64,000 bases of DNA from the NCBI RefSeq assembly GCF_958295425.1, contig NC_081149.1, positions 5,423,194 to 5,487,193 of the forward strand, written 5' to 3'. The notes under the pieces are model-generated. The model had not been told where the DNA came from, did not search any database, and saw only the letters and a program-made list of their open reading frames with translations. How positions within the stretch are numbered: the stretch's first letter is position 1; each line of letters opens with the position of its first letter. Position numbers and translations under genes: made by a program. This document shows positions 1-26,496 of the stretch, piece after piece. The stretch comes from Solea solea. Lineage: Eukaryota; Chordata; Actinopteri; Pleuronectiformes; Soleidae.

Positions 1-1799
1 GTGTAATGGAGCCGGCTGTCACCAGTGGAAAAACAAGTTTTCCCATCCAGAGGAAATACACTGAACGATAAACACACCACACAGATCTCAGACACACACA
101 CACACACAAACACACATGTATATATATATATATATACTGTATATATATGTACAGATACACATTTAAATCTCCAAATTTAAAAGCTATTTTGCAAAAACAA
201 AAATTCCAGTGTTAGTGATGAACATAAATAGAAAATATTATACAATCATACAGGGAAAGAAATACTATAATATTCACCACCTAGAATCTAAATTGTGTTT
301 TTAACAATTTGACCAAATTTGAGGTGAATCCCTGTGAAAGCTGTGTGCATGAAACTGTAAAAAGTTTAAATTTTATGTTGCCACTAAGGGGCCGCTCTTT
401 TCAAACTTGAAAAATCTCCACATAGTGGTCTTCAAGGTAGGACTATTATCAATAACAGCACGTTTAGTTCAGATTGGACCTTGTATTGTGGAGTTATAAT
501 GGTTTCGTGTTCTTCGGGCGAGACATCAGAATTTTGACGCAACGTTGGCGCCCCCTAGTGCCTACACCGTGTGAAATAAAGTGGAGCTTTATTTCACTTT
601 ATTAGCTTATCTTGTCCAGAGTGACCTGACCAAATATGAAGGTGGTCGCAGGAAAGCTGTGGGAGGAGTTTCCTTAAATTCATCACACACGGAATTGCCA
701 AAATGGAATAATAATAGAATTCTACAGATGTGACATTAAAAAAAAAAAATCAAAAACTAGTAATGAATACTGTATAGTATAAATACTGGATAAAATACTA
801 CAAAAATCACACTAATCACAGTATTTATAAAGGGAAAATATTGCAGAACCACAGTGATATACTGTATTTTGTGTGTGTGAACACTGAAAATTCAGTTCCG
901 CCTGAAAATGGCCGGTGAGTTCATCATGATGTCATCCTTGGAGAGTGATGGAGAAGAAGAAGGTGAATGTCTCCCTCCAGTGGTCGGTGTGAAGTCAAAG
1001 GCAGGAAGTCATTTCAGGTGCTATTTTAGGGCCTTTTCAAAAAGAATGAATACATAAATTATACATGAACATTATCAAATAGAGGTTAAAAAGACGTTGT
1101 TTTTTTTTGGGATTTGTCAAAGTCTGCTTTTATTTTGTAAAACTGGTTGACATTTTGGTTTGTATTCACATCATTTTCATTTTAGAAATATGTGTAGTGT
1201 ATGTGTATGAGTACATTAATTGTAACAGCACATAATACAACACATTAATTTTCAATATTTTAAGTTGTTTATTGTTGTTCCCTTTTTCTTTGCAGATGGT
1301 GCTGTGGATGGTGGATTGTTCTTTGATTGTGTATTCATTTACGCTTTATTTTCTTATTTGTTTTATTTTGTGTTTTATTTTGGCTCTAATGTTTATTAGT
1401 TTAGTTTTTGCTCCAAAAGTCGCAATAAACCCTACTTTTATTCTTATACATGTAAAGATTTAACATTTTTAACTTTAACTTGATTGATCTAAAAATAAGA
1501 AAAGTAAAATAGTCTTACTTCAGGAATTTATAATAACTTTTGAATTTAATGAAATTTTAAAGTTTCAAATGACTTAAAATTTTAGTTTGGGAATTTAAAA
1601 TTATATTTTAAGAAATAACTTACATATTCTAAATAACTTTTACATTTTTTTATTTTAAATTCAAATATTATTAAAAATGTACTTTCAGTATTTAAAAGTA
1701 TACATTGTTAACATGTCGTGAACTTAAAAAAACTTCACTTAACAGTTTTTAAAATGAGTCGTTAAAACCCTGATCATGACTTTGCTCACAGAGGTGTTG
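1..1799. other. AT-rich DNA upstream of FOXK2
   Basis: Holds a CA/TA microsatellite (92-150) and a segment (about 300-720) with the GGCGCCCCCTAGTGC and GTGGGAGGAGTTTCC style typical of teleost dispersed repeats. A 49-codon open frame at 908-1057 begins with a Met-Ala-Gly-Glu stretch and is acidic, but matches nothing I recognise. At 1258-1440 a pyrimidine tract plus tttgcag precedes a T-rich open stretch ending near AATAAA (1424-1429). This could be a terminal exon of an unseen upstream gene or chance. No firm gene. Confidence 0.4.
92..150. repeat. AC then TA microsatellite
   Basis: (AC)n followed by (TA)n with a TATACTGTATA centre. The same TATACTGTATA motif is seen at 24903-24922. Confidence 0.85.
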
Positions 1800-16787
<14,988 letters not shown>

Positions 16788-18215
16788 TCTGCAGCACCAC
16801 ACGCACCAACACCACCACGTCTACCACCCCCCCACCCTCCCCTCTTGTTTTTTTTGTTTGTTTCTCCTGCTTCTCCCACCGACTCCAGTCGTGCCAAACG
16901 GAGAGGATTCTTTTCATTTTTCCACTTTTATCTTTTCTGGAGCGTCAGAAGAGAAGAAAAAATAAATAACGTGCATCCTCCCTGAAAGACTGGAACTCAA
17001 AATGTTCCTCCCCCCTCTCCCACCCTCTGTGAGCCGCTAAAACAGGAGAGTGACTAAACCACGACCACAGGAAGCCTTAACAACTACCGGGAGCCGACAT
17101 GTGACGTGTCGTCGTCGACGACGACGCGCGGTCGAAGCGGCGGCGGGGGAGACTGAGCTCGGGCTGGACGCCAAACCTTTCTGTCGCATCTACCTCAGAG
17201 CAGACGGGAGACTCCGGCGCCCTCCTCAGTCCACGAGTGCCAGCGACGAGCATTTAAAAGGAAAAAACGTAACAGTAGTAACAATAATAATAATGATGAT
17301 AAATATTAAACGGTCATCGCGTTCAGAAAGGGATCAACTCGGAGCCAATATTCCTGAAACTCTGGCAGCTAGCCTCTCACGACACTGACCTTCCATTTAT
17401 CGCAGCAGCTGTACGTAGCTAATGCAGTATTTTGTCGTTCAACACGTGGATGCATAGGAATTTTTCAAAAAACAAAAAAAAACACATGTATTTTCACCTC
17501 ATCGAGATTTAAGTAATAATTTAATTAAAGGAAGTGTACAAATCGGTTATTACACTTGCTTTTTTCCTTTTATTTCCAAATGTGAACTTTTCCGTTTGTG
17601 ACGCGGTGAAATAGTTTTCGCACTCTTTCTTTCTCGCTCTTCCGTTCTTCCTTTCTTTCTTTCTTTCCCCCTACGAGATACCGTATACCTTTACATATTT
17701 TAATACTTGCACAGATTAACCCGTATAAGCATATGAAACCTCCATGTGTAGTTCCAGATGTTGACGTTGCATGTAACTGACAGAGAAACTGTAAAACTGT
17801 ACGTTGAACCTGAGGAAGAATAAGACAAAAAAAAGTAGAAGAAAAAACAACCAAGACCCGCTTTGTTCAGAAAAACCCGACCTGCACTTGACGAAACGTT
17901 CGTGTTTTCATTTCCTTTTCATTTCTTTAAATTTTCCTCTTCTTCCTCCTCCTTTTCTTCACGTTCCCGGCCGTGTTGACGTCGTGGTGTTGGCAGACCC
18001 CGCCCACCTTCACCCACACGCCCCACCCACCAAACCAAAACCAACCCCGCCCCCCCTTCCCTCCGTGTTTTACTCGATTATTTTACTCCGCTCTGGCGAC
18101 GCGGCGAGTCCGTTTTCTGATCGTTCCAAAAACAGTAGTAAAGGAAAAAAATTTGATGTTTGTTCTGCTTCAGTGGAGAAATGCTTTTTTTAAATAAATT
18201 AATTTAAAGCCCGTT
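16788..18215 (+). other. foxk2: FOXK2 3' UTR (predicted extent)
   Basis: No splice or coding signal follows the stop codon. Early AATAAA occurs at 16961-16966 and a better placed one at 18193-18198, followed by T/G-rich DNA. The region is Pro/His-like CA/CCA rich at first, then has a CpG-rich segment (17090-17230) and pyrimidine-rich tracts. An 18-bp perfect palindrome lies at 17108-17125. The end near 18.2 kb is a prediction. Confidence 0.5.
18193..18198 (+). terminator. Candidate FOXK2 polyadenylation signal AATAAA
   Basis: Canonical hexamer 1.4 kb after the stop codon. The surrounding 100 bp is duplicated at 18785-18905, where the hexamer is altered (AATATAAAT), so only this copy has an intact signal. 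An AATAAA at 16961 could serve a short isoform. Confidence 0.45.
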
Positions 18216-18345
18216 TCTGTATCTGCATCTTTCAGTTCCAACAGGGGGGGCGGGTGCTAACATGCGATCCATTTGAAGTCGGAACACGGATATTCCTAAT
18301 CGATCTCGGAAAATCCTGTCTGAACTCGGAGAAACCTCACGAACC

Positions 18346-18506
18346 CCAACAAAATCTACTTATCATTTACAAAATTCTACTTAAAGTTCCAAAATCTACT
18401 TAAGTTCCAAAATCTGCTTAAAGTTCCAAAATCTACTTAAGTTCCAAAATCTGCTTAAAGTTCCAAAATCTACTTAAGTTTCAAAATCTGCTTAAAGTTC
18501 CAAAAT
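18346..18506 (+). repeat. Minisatellite, 37-bp dimer of 18/19-bp monomers
   Basis: Monomers TTCCAAAATCTACTTAAG and TTCCAAAATCTGCTTAAAG alternate for about four dimers, with degenerate units at the left end. Lies just beyond the predicted FOXK2 3' end. Same monomer family as 19857-20223. Confidence 0.85.
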
Positions 18507-19856
18507 AGTAACTATTTTTGCGACGTCTGACACAACACGAACAAAGCTGAACTGTAGATCAGTTAAAAAGACTTAAAAATCCTGAAAACTTGCCTTAATC
18601 TCCAAAGCAAATGTCTAAACTGTCAACATTTAACAGAGGAGTCTGGTGGATTTAGAGACAGCGCTGCTGAAAGCCGGCGATAGATTGTGAGTCCAATCAC
18701 GAACATGTTCACTGGTATTTCAGTTCAGTGACTGTCAGACGTCGGAGTTCCGACATTTGTGTCACACGACGTTAATCTGCGAGTCATTTGTTCCAAACAT
18801 TAATACAGGAGTAAAAAATCATTTAGGTTTGTTCTGCTTCAGTGGAGAAATGCGATTTTCTTGTAAATATAAATGAATTTAAAGCCTGTTTCTTCACCTG
18901 CATTCACCGTATTATGTGAAGTGTTTTATTATTGTTGTAGTTCCACATTTCTCCACTGAGGGGCAGCAAAGCACTGTCTTTCAAACACTGGATGGCTGCA
19001 GTGATTTCACTCAAAGTTTAAAAAAAATAATTACTTGTTATTTTTCGTACTTTGGACGAAAAATCTACATCTCAATTTCTAACTGTTTTTAGTTTATTTA
19101 TTCACAAACGCTCTCGAGCTGCTTTAAACCATTTAAGAATTCACTTTTGTAAAAAGCTCAGAACAACTGGACATTTTGAGATGAACACATTTTCAGTCAG
19201 TTTATTTAATTGAACTGCTTTTAGGGGAATTATGGGAAGAAAACAAATGTTTACAAGTGAATACATGAATAAATTAAGGTTTATTTCAAGCCAAAGAAAA
19301 ATGTCAAACCGCAAATTAATAATACAAACTAACTGATGAAAAAGAAGAAAAGAAATCAACTACTTTATAATTGATTAGGTCAGGAAAAAAAAAACAAACA
19401 GAATTTTAACAACGTATTCAGGACAAAAAAATAAATTCCCCTCATGTTTATATTCACGGTTAAAGAAGAGAAGATGTTTTAAAAATTTGATTTAAAAACA
19501 GAAGCTCATGAGGGACGTGTTTACTAGTGAGGTAACCATAGTAACAAGACGTCAGGACAGTTCCTGTTTTCCTGAGAGAAGGGGAAGTTCTTTGTGAAGC
19601 TGGTAACAAAAAACAAACACTTACATTCCTGAGACTCTGTGTGTGAGGACAAAAAAGACTTAAAACCACAGGAAGTGAGGACATTTTTGGCTGGTCCTCG
19701 CTGTGTCGCACCTTAAAAGGCTCTCTCTCTCTCTGACCACTGGCGTGAGATTCCATGCAGAACAATGAGCGAGTAAAGCTAAGCAAGAGAGAGCAAATGA
19801 CGAAATGATCTGTCTCACCAAAGACAAATTTACAAAGACTGACTTTGACCAAGAAA
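18507..19856. other. Intergenic DNA between the two minisatellites
   Basis: Includes the duplicated 3'-end segment and a block GTCTAAACTGTCAACATTTA with ACAGAGGAGTCTG (about 18610-18645) that recurs at 33999-34035. The rest is AT-rich. A GA/CT-rich stretch at about 19720-19740 precedes the second array. No gene found. Confidence 0.6.
18785..18905 (+). repeat. Duplicate of the FOXK2 3'-end segment
   Basis: TTTGTTCTGCTTCAGTGGAG with AAATGC, then AATTTAAAGCCTGTTTCT, repeats 18122-18218 in order with small changes. Offset about 670 bp; the 37-bp minisatellite lies between the copies. The AATAAA of the first copy is lost in this one. Confidence 0.75.
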
Positions 19857-20223
19857 ATTCCTAAATATACTTAAAATTGAAAAATATACTTATAATTCCA
19901 AAATATACTTAAAATTCTAAAACGTACTTATAGTTCCAAAATATACTTAAAATTCCAAAATATACTTATCGTTCCAACATATACTCATAGTTCCAAAATA
20001 TACTTAAAATTCCAAAATATACTTATCGTTCCAAAATATACTTATCGTTCCAAAAAATACTTATCGTTCCAAAATATACTTATCGTTCCAAAATATATTC
20101 ATAGTTCCAAAATATACCTAAAATTCCAAAATATACTTATAGTTTCAAAATATACTTGTAATTCCAAAATATACTTATAGTTACAAAATATACTTGTATT
20201 CCAAAATATACTTAAAATTCCAA
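19857..20223 (+). repeat. Minisatellite, about 19 copies of a 19-bp unit
   Basis: Unit TTCCAAAATATACTTATCG with variants ending TAAAA, TATAG and TTGTA. Variants ending TATCG cluster at about 19970-20090, which suggests local homogenisation. No spacers of unique sequence, so not a CRISPR-like array. Confidence 0.9.
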
Positions 20224-21113
20224 TTCCATTCATTCATTAAAGACAAACTGATTAATCAGTTATCAGAACAGTTAATAATAAACGCCATATTGGACGAAGA
20301 CAACTCTTGCAAGTTGTGCTTCCATCTTAAACTGTGTCAGGATATTCAAGTCCTTGAATTTAAGTGGAAATGGTCCTGGAAAGTCCTTGAAATTGATGTC
20401 AACAAAGGTGTGGGAACCCTGATGAAAGCAACTGTGGAAGTCTGTCTCGTCAAACTTCATAAACCGTGATGTTGTTGTTGTTGATGTTGAAAGACTGCAG
20501 AGCTTCATGTTCCTGCTCTCAAACATCTCACATCACCTGCTGTCAGACACCGGAGGTGTCACGTGTTTCTGTGTTACTGCTGCGTGTGTAGGTGGAGATT
20601 CATTCTCCTGCAGCCTGAAAACAACAACTGACTGATTTCTCTTCATTGAGAATAATTCTCGTTTTCCCTGAATCGTTAATGTCTAAGAACGAGGACATGA
20701 GGTCTTTAATTAGCTGCTTGTTTCCAAACTATTCCAGGCCTTAATCTGTCTGATCCTTCTAATAATCTTTGTCTCTGTTTGTCTCCTCAAGCCGCTGAAC
20801 TCACAAGGAACCCGTCGCAGTCGGCGGGCAATGTTTAAAAGTGTCTCCGGTCCCTTTTTTGGACCTGAAAACTGGAAAATCTGCAGCTCAATCCTGCAAC
20901 AAAATCTGCCTCTCCACGTGGATGTCCTGTTGCTATTCTGAGCCACCGTGACTCCGTCTCTTATAATAGTAACAATGTTGGTTAAAGCCAAACAGGCAGT
21001 TGACAAGAATCATATGGCAACAACACCAAAAACTTGTGGAAACAAATTAAAACTGATGAAAAAACAAATTAAAAATGGTGCGTGAGAGGAAAAACTGAAG
21101 TTTATAAAGATTT
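20224..21113. other. Intergenic, mostly single-copy in appearance
   Basis: No strong repeat recognised except TCCTTGAAATTGATGTC-type text near 20350-20420. The 20590-20830 part has balanced composition and no simple repeats. No convincing reading frame. Confidence 0.5.
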
Positions 21114-21340
21114 CGCTCTCACACACCAAACTCCATCAGTGATTTTAACATCACTGCAAACAGGAGTTATTGATCCACTGCTGCCTCCATCACTGAGTTG
21201 AAATGTCTTATTTTGTGACTTCAGTGCTTTAAATCCTTTGTTCAGATTGACCGCAGTGGCACAAACTGACCACACGAGGCAGCAGCAGAGCCCACGAGCT
21301 AAAATCACTGATTTTCTCCATGGACTTTGGTGTGGGTTCT
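21114..21340. repeat. Foldback family, near-complete copy
   Basis: Left arm ACACACCAAACTCCATCAGTG, right arm ATTTTCTCCATGGACTTTGG; the arms are inverted copies. The interior carries GATCCACTGCTGCCTCCATC and CAAACTGACCACACGAGGCA, here in reverse orientation relative to the copy at 21446. The interior includes no frame resembling a transposase. Confidence 0.65.
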
Positions 21341-21445
21341 TTTGAGTGACGAAAAAATGATTTTAGCCACTTAACAAAACAAGTCTACGACGTCTTCACC
21401 TCACTGTTAGACAGACGTTTCCAACAGGAAACGGAAGTTTGTAAA

Positions 21446-21695
21446 CCACTCACTCTCCCACACCAAAGTCCATAGAGAAAATCAGTGATTTTCTGGAGCA
21501 GCTGCTCTGCTGCTGCCTCGTGTGGTCAGTTTGTGCCACTCACATTTAAGTAAATAAAGAATTTCTTACACGGAAGTCACAGAATAACATATTTAAATGT
21601 ACTGATGGAGACAGTAGTGGATCGACAACTCCTGTGTGCCGTGATGTCAAATTTGTCTTTTTCTTTATGGAGTTTGGTGCAGGAGAGCAAGCTCT
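21446..21695. repeat. Foldback family, near-complete copy
   Basis: Left arm CTCTCCCACACCAAAGTCCA, right arm TTTATGGAGTTTGGTGCAGG. The interior reads CTGCTGCCTCGTGTGGTCAG and then CAGTAGTGGATCGACAACTC. It lies only 105 bp from the copy at 21114-21340, in the opposite orientation. Confidence 0.65.
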
Positions 21696-23509
21696 TTAGA
21701 AAGTAACCAAAACTTCTATATCCAGTCCAGAACATAATCTTGAAAAAAAGATTTTTTTTCAGTGCAGCCATGTTTTTTTTTTTTTCGTGAGAACAAGCCT
21801 TCAAGAATCCTATTTTCATATTTCTCCACTGCTGCACGTACACCTGCTCTATAATCAGACAAGAGATGTGGAAGACTTGTCACCGAGCATGTCAAGCGTA
21901 GGGCTGCAGTGCCCCCAATCACCACAGGGTGGCATTGCAGTGCAAAGCAGACACATTTCGGCCCACACACTCCTGTCTGTGCTTCACAGCACAAGTGTCA
22001 CCTGTGGTGAATCTCATTTTCTTTTCCACTCTTCTCAGCTCCTCATCAGGCCTGAGCAGCAGCAGCAGCAGCAGCAGCAGGGGAACGAGAGCGTGATGGA
22101 GACAGAGTGGGAGAGAGGAATAAATAAATAAAAATTGGGTGGGTGGCGTCGTTGAGCAGAGAGGAAAAGATGCTCCACTGTGATGATGCACTGTGGGCGT
22201 TAAAGGGACGAGCTGTGCTGCCCGTGACCCTCTCTGTGGAGACTGTAACCGAGGGCAACAGCTGCTCCACAACACACCAGATTCCCAGAGTCCTCGCGGA
22301 ACTCAGCAGCAAGCAATCTCAGCGTTTTCTTTCAAAAAGAAAGAAAGAAAAACCCGCGCTGAGAGCACTCAGAGGTGTCTTCTCTGAGAGGCCGCGACGC
22401 GCTGCTGATGTCACAGGCTAATTTGATGCTAAAAAAAACAAACTCAAAGCGCAGAGAATGGACGGTTTGTGCTTTGTCTCGTCTTTGTCCCTTCGTCTCC
22501 ACTCGGGTCTTTTCATTGACTTAAGTTCAGGTCAAAGGGGAAAGTTGTTGTTTCCTACAATCTATTTCCTGTCGGACACAGTTTAAAATCTGTTTTTCTT
22601 AATTCTATTACATTATCTGGTGAATGACCTTTATTCATTTCCCTCAAGTTTCCCCTTAACTGCCGACCAGGAGGCTTTGAATCTGGATGCCAAATTTGGT
22701 GTCGTTAAAGACTCCCAATGCTAATCAAGTAGTTGTGGGAAGCACCAGGGGGCGGTATAGGGATCAGATATATTCAGTCTGTCAGGTTCTGTGATATTTT
22801 GCTCAATCTCCGTGGGTTTAAAGTTTGCAGTGAAAGAATTCTGATGACTTTAAAACCAGCATCATTTTTGCAGAAGCTTTTCCTGCCAACATGGCGGAGT
22901 AAACATGAAGCCCACAGCTCTGCTGCCACTGGAATCAGGAGGGTGTTGGTGAATATGCTTTTTTTTGTTTTTGTTTGATCGTATTAGAGTTTTGTCACCA
23001 CGGAAACGCTGTCTCTGTGTCTACAGTCAGACTAAGTCTCCGCCCACAGGAAATACAGCTTGTGCAGTAGTTGATGGTCATGTCAAAAAGTCACGACTCG
23101 CTAGATTTGTCACTAGTTTTTTGCGGTTTTATACATTGCAATGTGTGCAGTGTCTTCTTCTGCGTTTGTGGTGTAGCGTTACAGAGCCACTTACAGGCCT
23201 GGCATATGTACTACTGCATTTGGAGTCGCTTTGGGGGAGGGGAAGTTTAGGAAACTTGCGTTCTTAGGCTGCAGTCTTCGAGGCACTCGTGGGACTGTGC
23301 TACCGTCGCATTTACATCATATTTTGGAGTTTATGGATCGTGTTGAATTTTAGGTTTTTCCTTTCTTTGCAACATCTGATCCAGCGATTCCGATACAGAG
23401 TCTCAGTTTTAGCATTAGCTATTAGCTAAATTGTTATTTTAAGCTACTTTAAAGCTCATTTATGTGTTTTTGTGACATTCAGTTAATTAATTCAATGGTT
23501 TTTGTGACT
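21696..23509. other. Intergenic DNA with CAG repeat
   Basis: Contains an AGC repeat (22055-22081), a GAAA-type run near 22340, and a mixed region 22680-23300 with GCACCAGGGGGCGGTA and similar words that looks transposon-derived. No gene recognised. Confidence 0.5.
22055..22081 (+). repeat. AGC trinucleotide repeat
   Basis: About nine units, intergenic; not in a recognised coding frame. Confidence 0.9.
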
Positions 23510-23800
23510 TAGTGAGGACACATAGAATGCGTTCCCTCTTACCTAACCTTAACTATCACAACTAAGTCTCTAACCTAAATCCAGTTCTAATCCTAAAACC
23601 AGGTCTTAACCCTGAAAGTGTTAGGGCCCAGACAAAATGTCCTCACAAGGTCAAGGTCATGTTATTTTAATTTCCTTTAATTAACCAAATCAACATATAA
23701 ATCATCATCCTCAGAAATGCAGGTTTTACCTCATTAGGACCAGGTTTTGGTCCCCATGAAGACTACTCGTCCCGACAAGGTCAGTGTTTACGACAGGAAA
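23510..23800. repeat. Dispersed GAGGACA / TGGTCCCC repeat
   Basis: GTGAGGACACATAGAATG, CCTAACCTTAACTATCACAA, ATGTCCTCACAAGGTCAAG and TTTTGGTCCCCATGAAG form a partly inverted arrangement. The TTTGGTCCCCACT core recurs at 25752-25770 and twice at 45165-45360. A CA repeat (23832-23855) follows. Confidence 0.5.
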
Positions 23801-24295
23801 AAAAAGGCCCTGAAAGGGCAACACATACAAGAACACACACACACACACACACACAGGTGATCAGGCGTGCTCTCCTCCCGACAACATGTGCAGCATCACG
23901 TGTTATTAAAGGTTCTGCCATCAGTGAGTTGGTCGTCGTGGAAACATGAAGCAACAAACTCAGCGGAGCCTTTATATCGTGTTGTGAAGACGAGAGTGTC
24001 ACGGTGGCGAGGTGGTGTGAGACGTGGTCAACAGGAAGTTCTGGGAATGACGATGACGATGATGTTGGTTTCCATGATGCCACTGTCCATCCATCTATTC
24101 ATCCTCTCATCCACAACTGACTCGAGCTTCACCCAATCCAAGACAAAAATAGTTTGTGAAAACATTAACATGCCCAGATGAAAACTAAAAAGGCTATATT
24201 GAGAAATAGTTTTTTTTATAACGATGTTATATGATTGTTATTGCCAAATATACATAATTCAATAATAATCAATTCGTTATTACTTGTTTAGTAAT

Positions 24296-24722
24296 ATTGT
24301 GTTTTCATTTCTGTACTTATAAAGTACTTTTAAGTACAAGATACTTGAGTAAAAGTACAAATATCTTTACCAGAAAACTTATTACTATATAAAAGTACTT
24401 AAAGTTTATGACATTAACTGTACATAAGTATCAAAAGTCTTTTTTGCTGTTGATAAAATTTAGTTTTCAAAGTAATAGTGTAAAAAAGTGAGGAGTTAGG
24501 ATTGAGCAATGGTGGATCAGTGGTACGGCGAGTTGTCTTTTAACTGGAAGGTTGCAGGTTCAATTCCTGAACACTGTTGTGTAAAGCAGCGCATCAAGAC
24601 TAGAAAAGCTCTATATAAATACATACCATAAAACCAACTCTTCTGCTGATTTTATTTGGTAGTAACGTGCAACAAAAGTACAGTAAGAAAGTATTTGTAC
24701 TTTGTTACATTACAACACTGCT
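24296..24722. repeat. Dispersed GAGTAAAAGTAC-type repeat, split by a SINE
   Basis: The left part has TAAGTACAAGATACTTGAGT and AAGTACAAATATC, the right part GTACTTTGTTACATTACAAC. The same style recurs reversed at 28115-28215 (TTTATTTGAGTAGAATATTT). The SINE interrupts it, giving a relative age order. Confidence 0.5.
24511..24630 (+). mobile_element. tRNA-derived SINE
   Basis: A-box-like TGGATCAGTGGTACGG (from about 24513) and B-box GGTTCAATTCC (24557-24567) are spaced as in a tRNA. The 3' body TAGAAAAGCTCTATATAAAT is the standard tail of a widespread teleost SINE. It is internally deleted between the B box and the tail. It sits inside another repeat (24296-24722). Confidence 0.75.
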
Positions 24723-25026
24723 CGATGCTCAGTGGTTTAGAGCAAAAATATGAGTAATAATAGTCATTTTGCAGCCTGGCTCTGATTTATAGAATATTTC
24801 CAGTGATAGTGAGTGCACTCAACAACCTCAATCCAATTAAATGACCCTTTTTTTATGTGAATATTTCCATTCATGAGCACAGATGCTTTTTCATATCTTT
24901 ATATATATACTGTATATATATAAACCCGACCTTCATAACTCTTTATTTTCAACGTCACAGCTTCATTATACTTCTTGCATCCGTGTTTTTGTGTTTAAAA
25001 GCCTGAATGCTTCATTGACCAAGCTC

Positions 25027-25066
25027 AAAGAAGAAGAAGAAGAAGAAGAATAAGGAGGAGGAGGAG
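25027..25066 (+). repeat. AAG/AGG purine repeat
   Basis: (AGA)n then (GGA)n, purine-only strand. Confidence 0.85.
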
Positions 25067-25374
25067 AGAGAAGAAAACCCCCAAACCTGCTGCAGTGTAA
25101 AAACAGGCCGCGCTGTTTCCGTGGAGACCAGAAGGAGGCTCTTCCATCTCTCGGCAGTGAGTGCTGCTGCAGGAGAGTGACACTTACCAATTACAGGGCA
25201 AATTGGACAAATTATCTTCAAGAGTATTTCACGCACTAACTCACGTCGGTGAAGGACACAAATTATAAAATGAAAGAGGGCAAAAGCTCAGGAGAAATGT
25301 TTTAGTTTCTCCTCTTCACACGTTTTCCTATTTCACGAACGCGTGAAATAATCACAGCTGTGGTCATTTTTTTC

Positions 25375-25830
25375 CCTAAAGAAGAGGAAATGGAGAAGAA
25401 CAGAAAGTGAGACTGCAGTACCACTGATAGAATAAGGGGGCGACAGAGAGCAGGACTCAAGCAAAACCAGTTGCCTTGATCTTATAACCGGTACCTGGCT
25501 TTGTGTGACTCACGAAGACTTAGTAAGACCTCAGCCGCCCTGATTTGGCTGGTTTTCCCACTAACAGACAGTAGGGGGCAGTGGAGAGAGCCCCCAATCA
25601 ACCTGCAACATTGATTCGTCACAATGGTTAAATGATGCAACTCTGGTTTAAACTAGTGGTTTGACACTGTTTACGTTGACATTAAAAAATGTCAAAAATA
25701 AAAAATAATAGTAAAATGTAAAAATAGTGACAAACGGAGACGTTAGCGGACTTTGGTCCCCACTCAAGTGAGCGGACCCGTGTGTGTGAGTGATTTTTTA
25801 CCTTCTCCAGAGGACACGTCACACCTGTCG
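25375..25830 (+). repeat. Composite dispersed repeat, copy 1
   Basis: CTGCAGTACCACTGATAGA with GGCGACAGAGAGCAGGAC, then after about 300 bp GCGGACTTTGGTCCCCACTC. The same two blocks in the same order occur at 44940-45360. Confidence 0.55.
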
Positions 25831-26242
25831 TCTCTGGGCAGAAAATGTTCAAAGTTGTCAGAAGATTTTTTTTTGTTGGTTTTTGCTTCATATAAAGTGC
25901 GTCAAACTTTTTCCCTTCAATTCCTCTTGAACAGTGACACTACCTCCTTCATTTAAAAAACTAAACCTCTATTTTGTCCCTTGTTTGTCAAAGCACAAAA
26001 GTGCTATTAAAATTTTAGAAGTTCAAACATTTTCAGAGAGAAAGAACCTCTTCTGGAGGTCATTTAACAAAACCCTGAAAGAACATCAATTATCTTGTAT
26101 CTTTTTTCTCTCTTTAATTTTTCCATTTCATATTTTTTCATCCTTTTTTGACAGATTTATAGAAATTTAAAACATAATAAATGTGGAGTTTTTTTTTGCA
26201 CCTAAATCACAAAGCACCTGGTTGAATAATCAGCTAAAAGCA

Positions 26243-26455
26243 GATCAGCTGTGTGTCATCAGCTGATCGTGGTATAAAAACACCTGCGGCTGCAACCTCC
26301 AGGAAAAACACTGAACAGAGGCTTTTATTTACTTTTATTTCTATTTTGCAGGTTTAACTAAATCCCTTGCTTTTTATTTTGGGGGGTGGACTTTAATTTA
26401 ATTATGTTGAACGTCTACAGTTCTCATGCTGTGCTGATGCTTCAGTAGAATCTGT

Positions 26456-26496
<41 letters not shown>

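Noticed and set aside
908..1057. 49-codon acidic open frame upstream of FOXK2
   Set aside because: Short, unrecognised and in AT-rich repeat-like DNA; no promoter or terminator fits it clearly.
19857..20223. Regular short repeats resembling a CRISPR array
   Set aside because: The units are directly tandem with no unique spacers, and the host is a vertebrate; this is a minisatellite.
24511..24570. Possible tRNA gene
   Set aside because: A and B box-like text is present, but the acceptor stem does not pair and the downstream CTATATAAAT tail marks a SINE.
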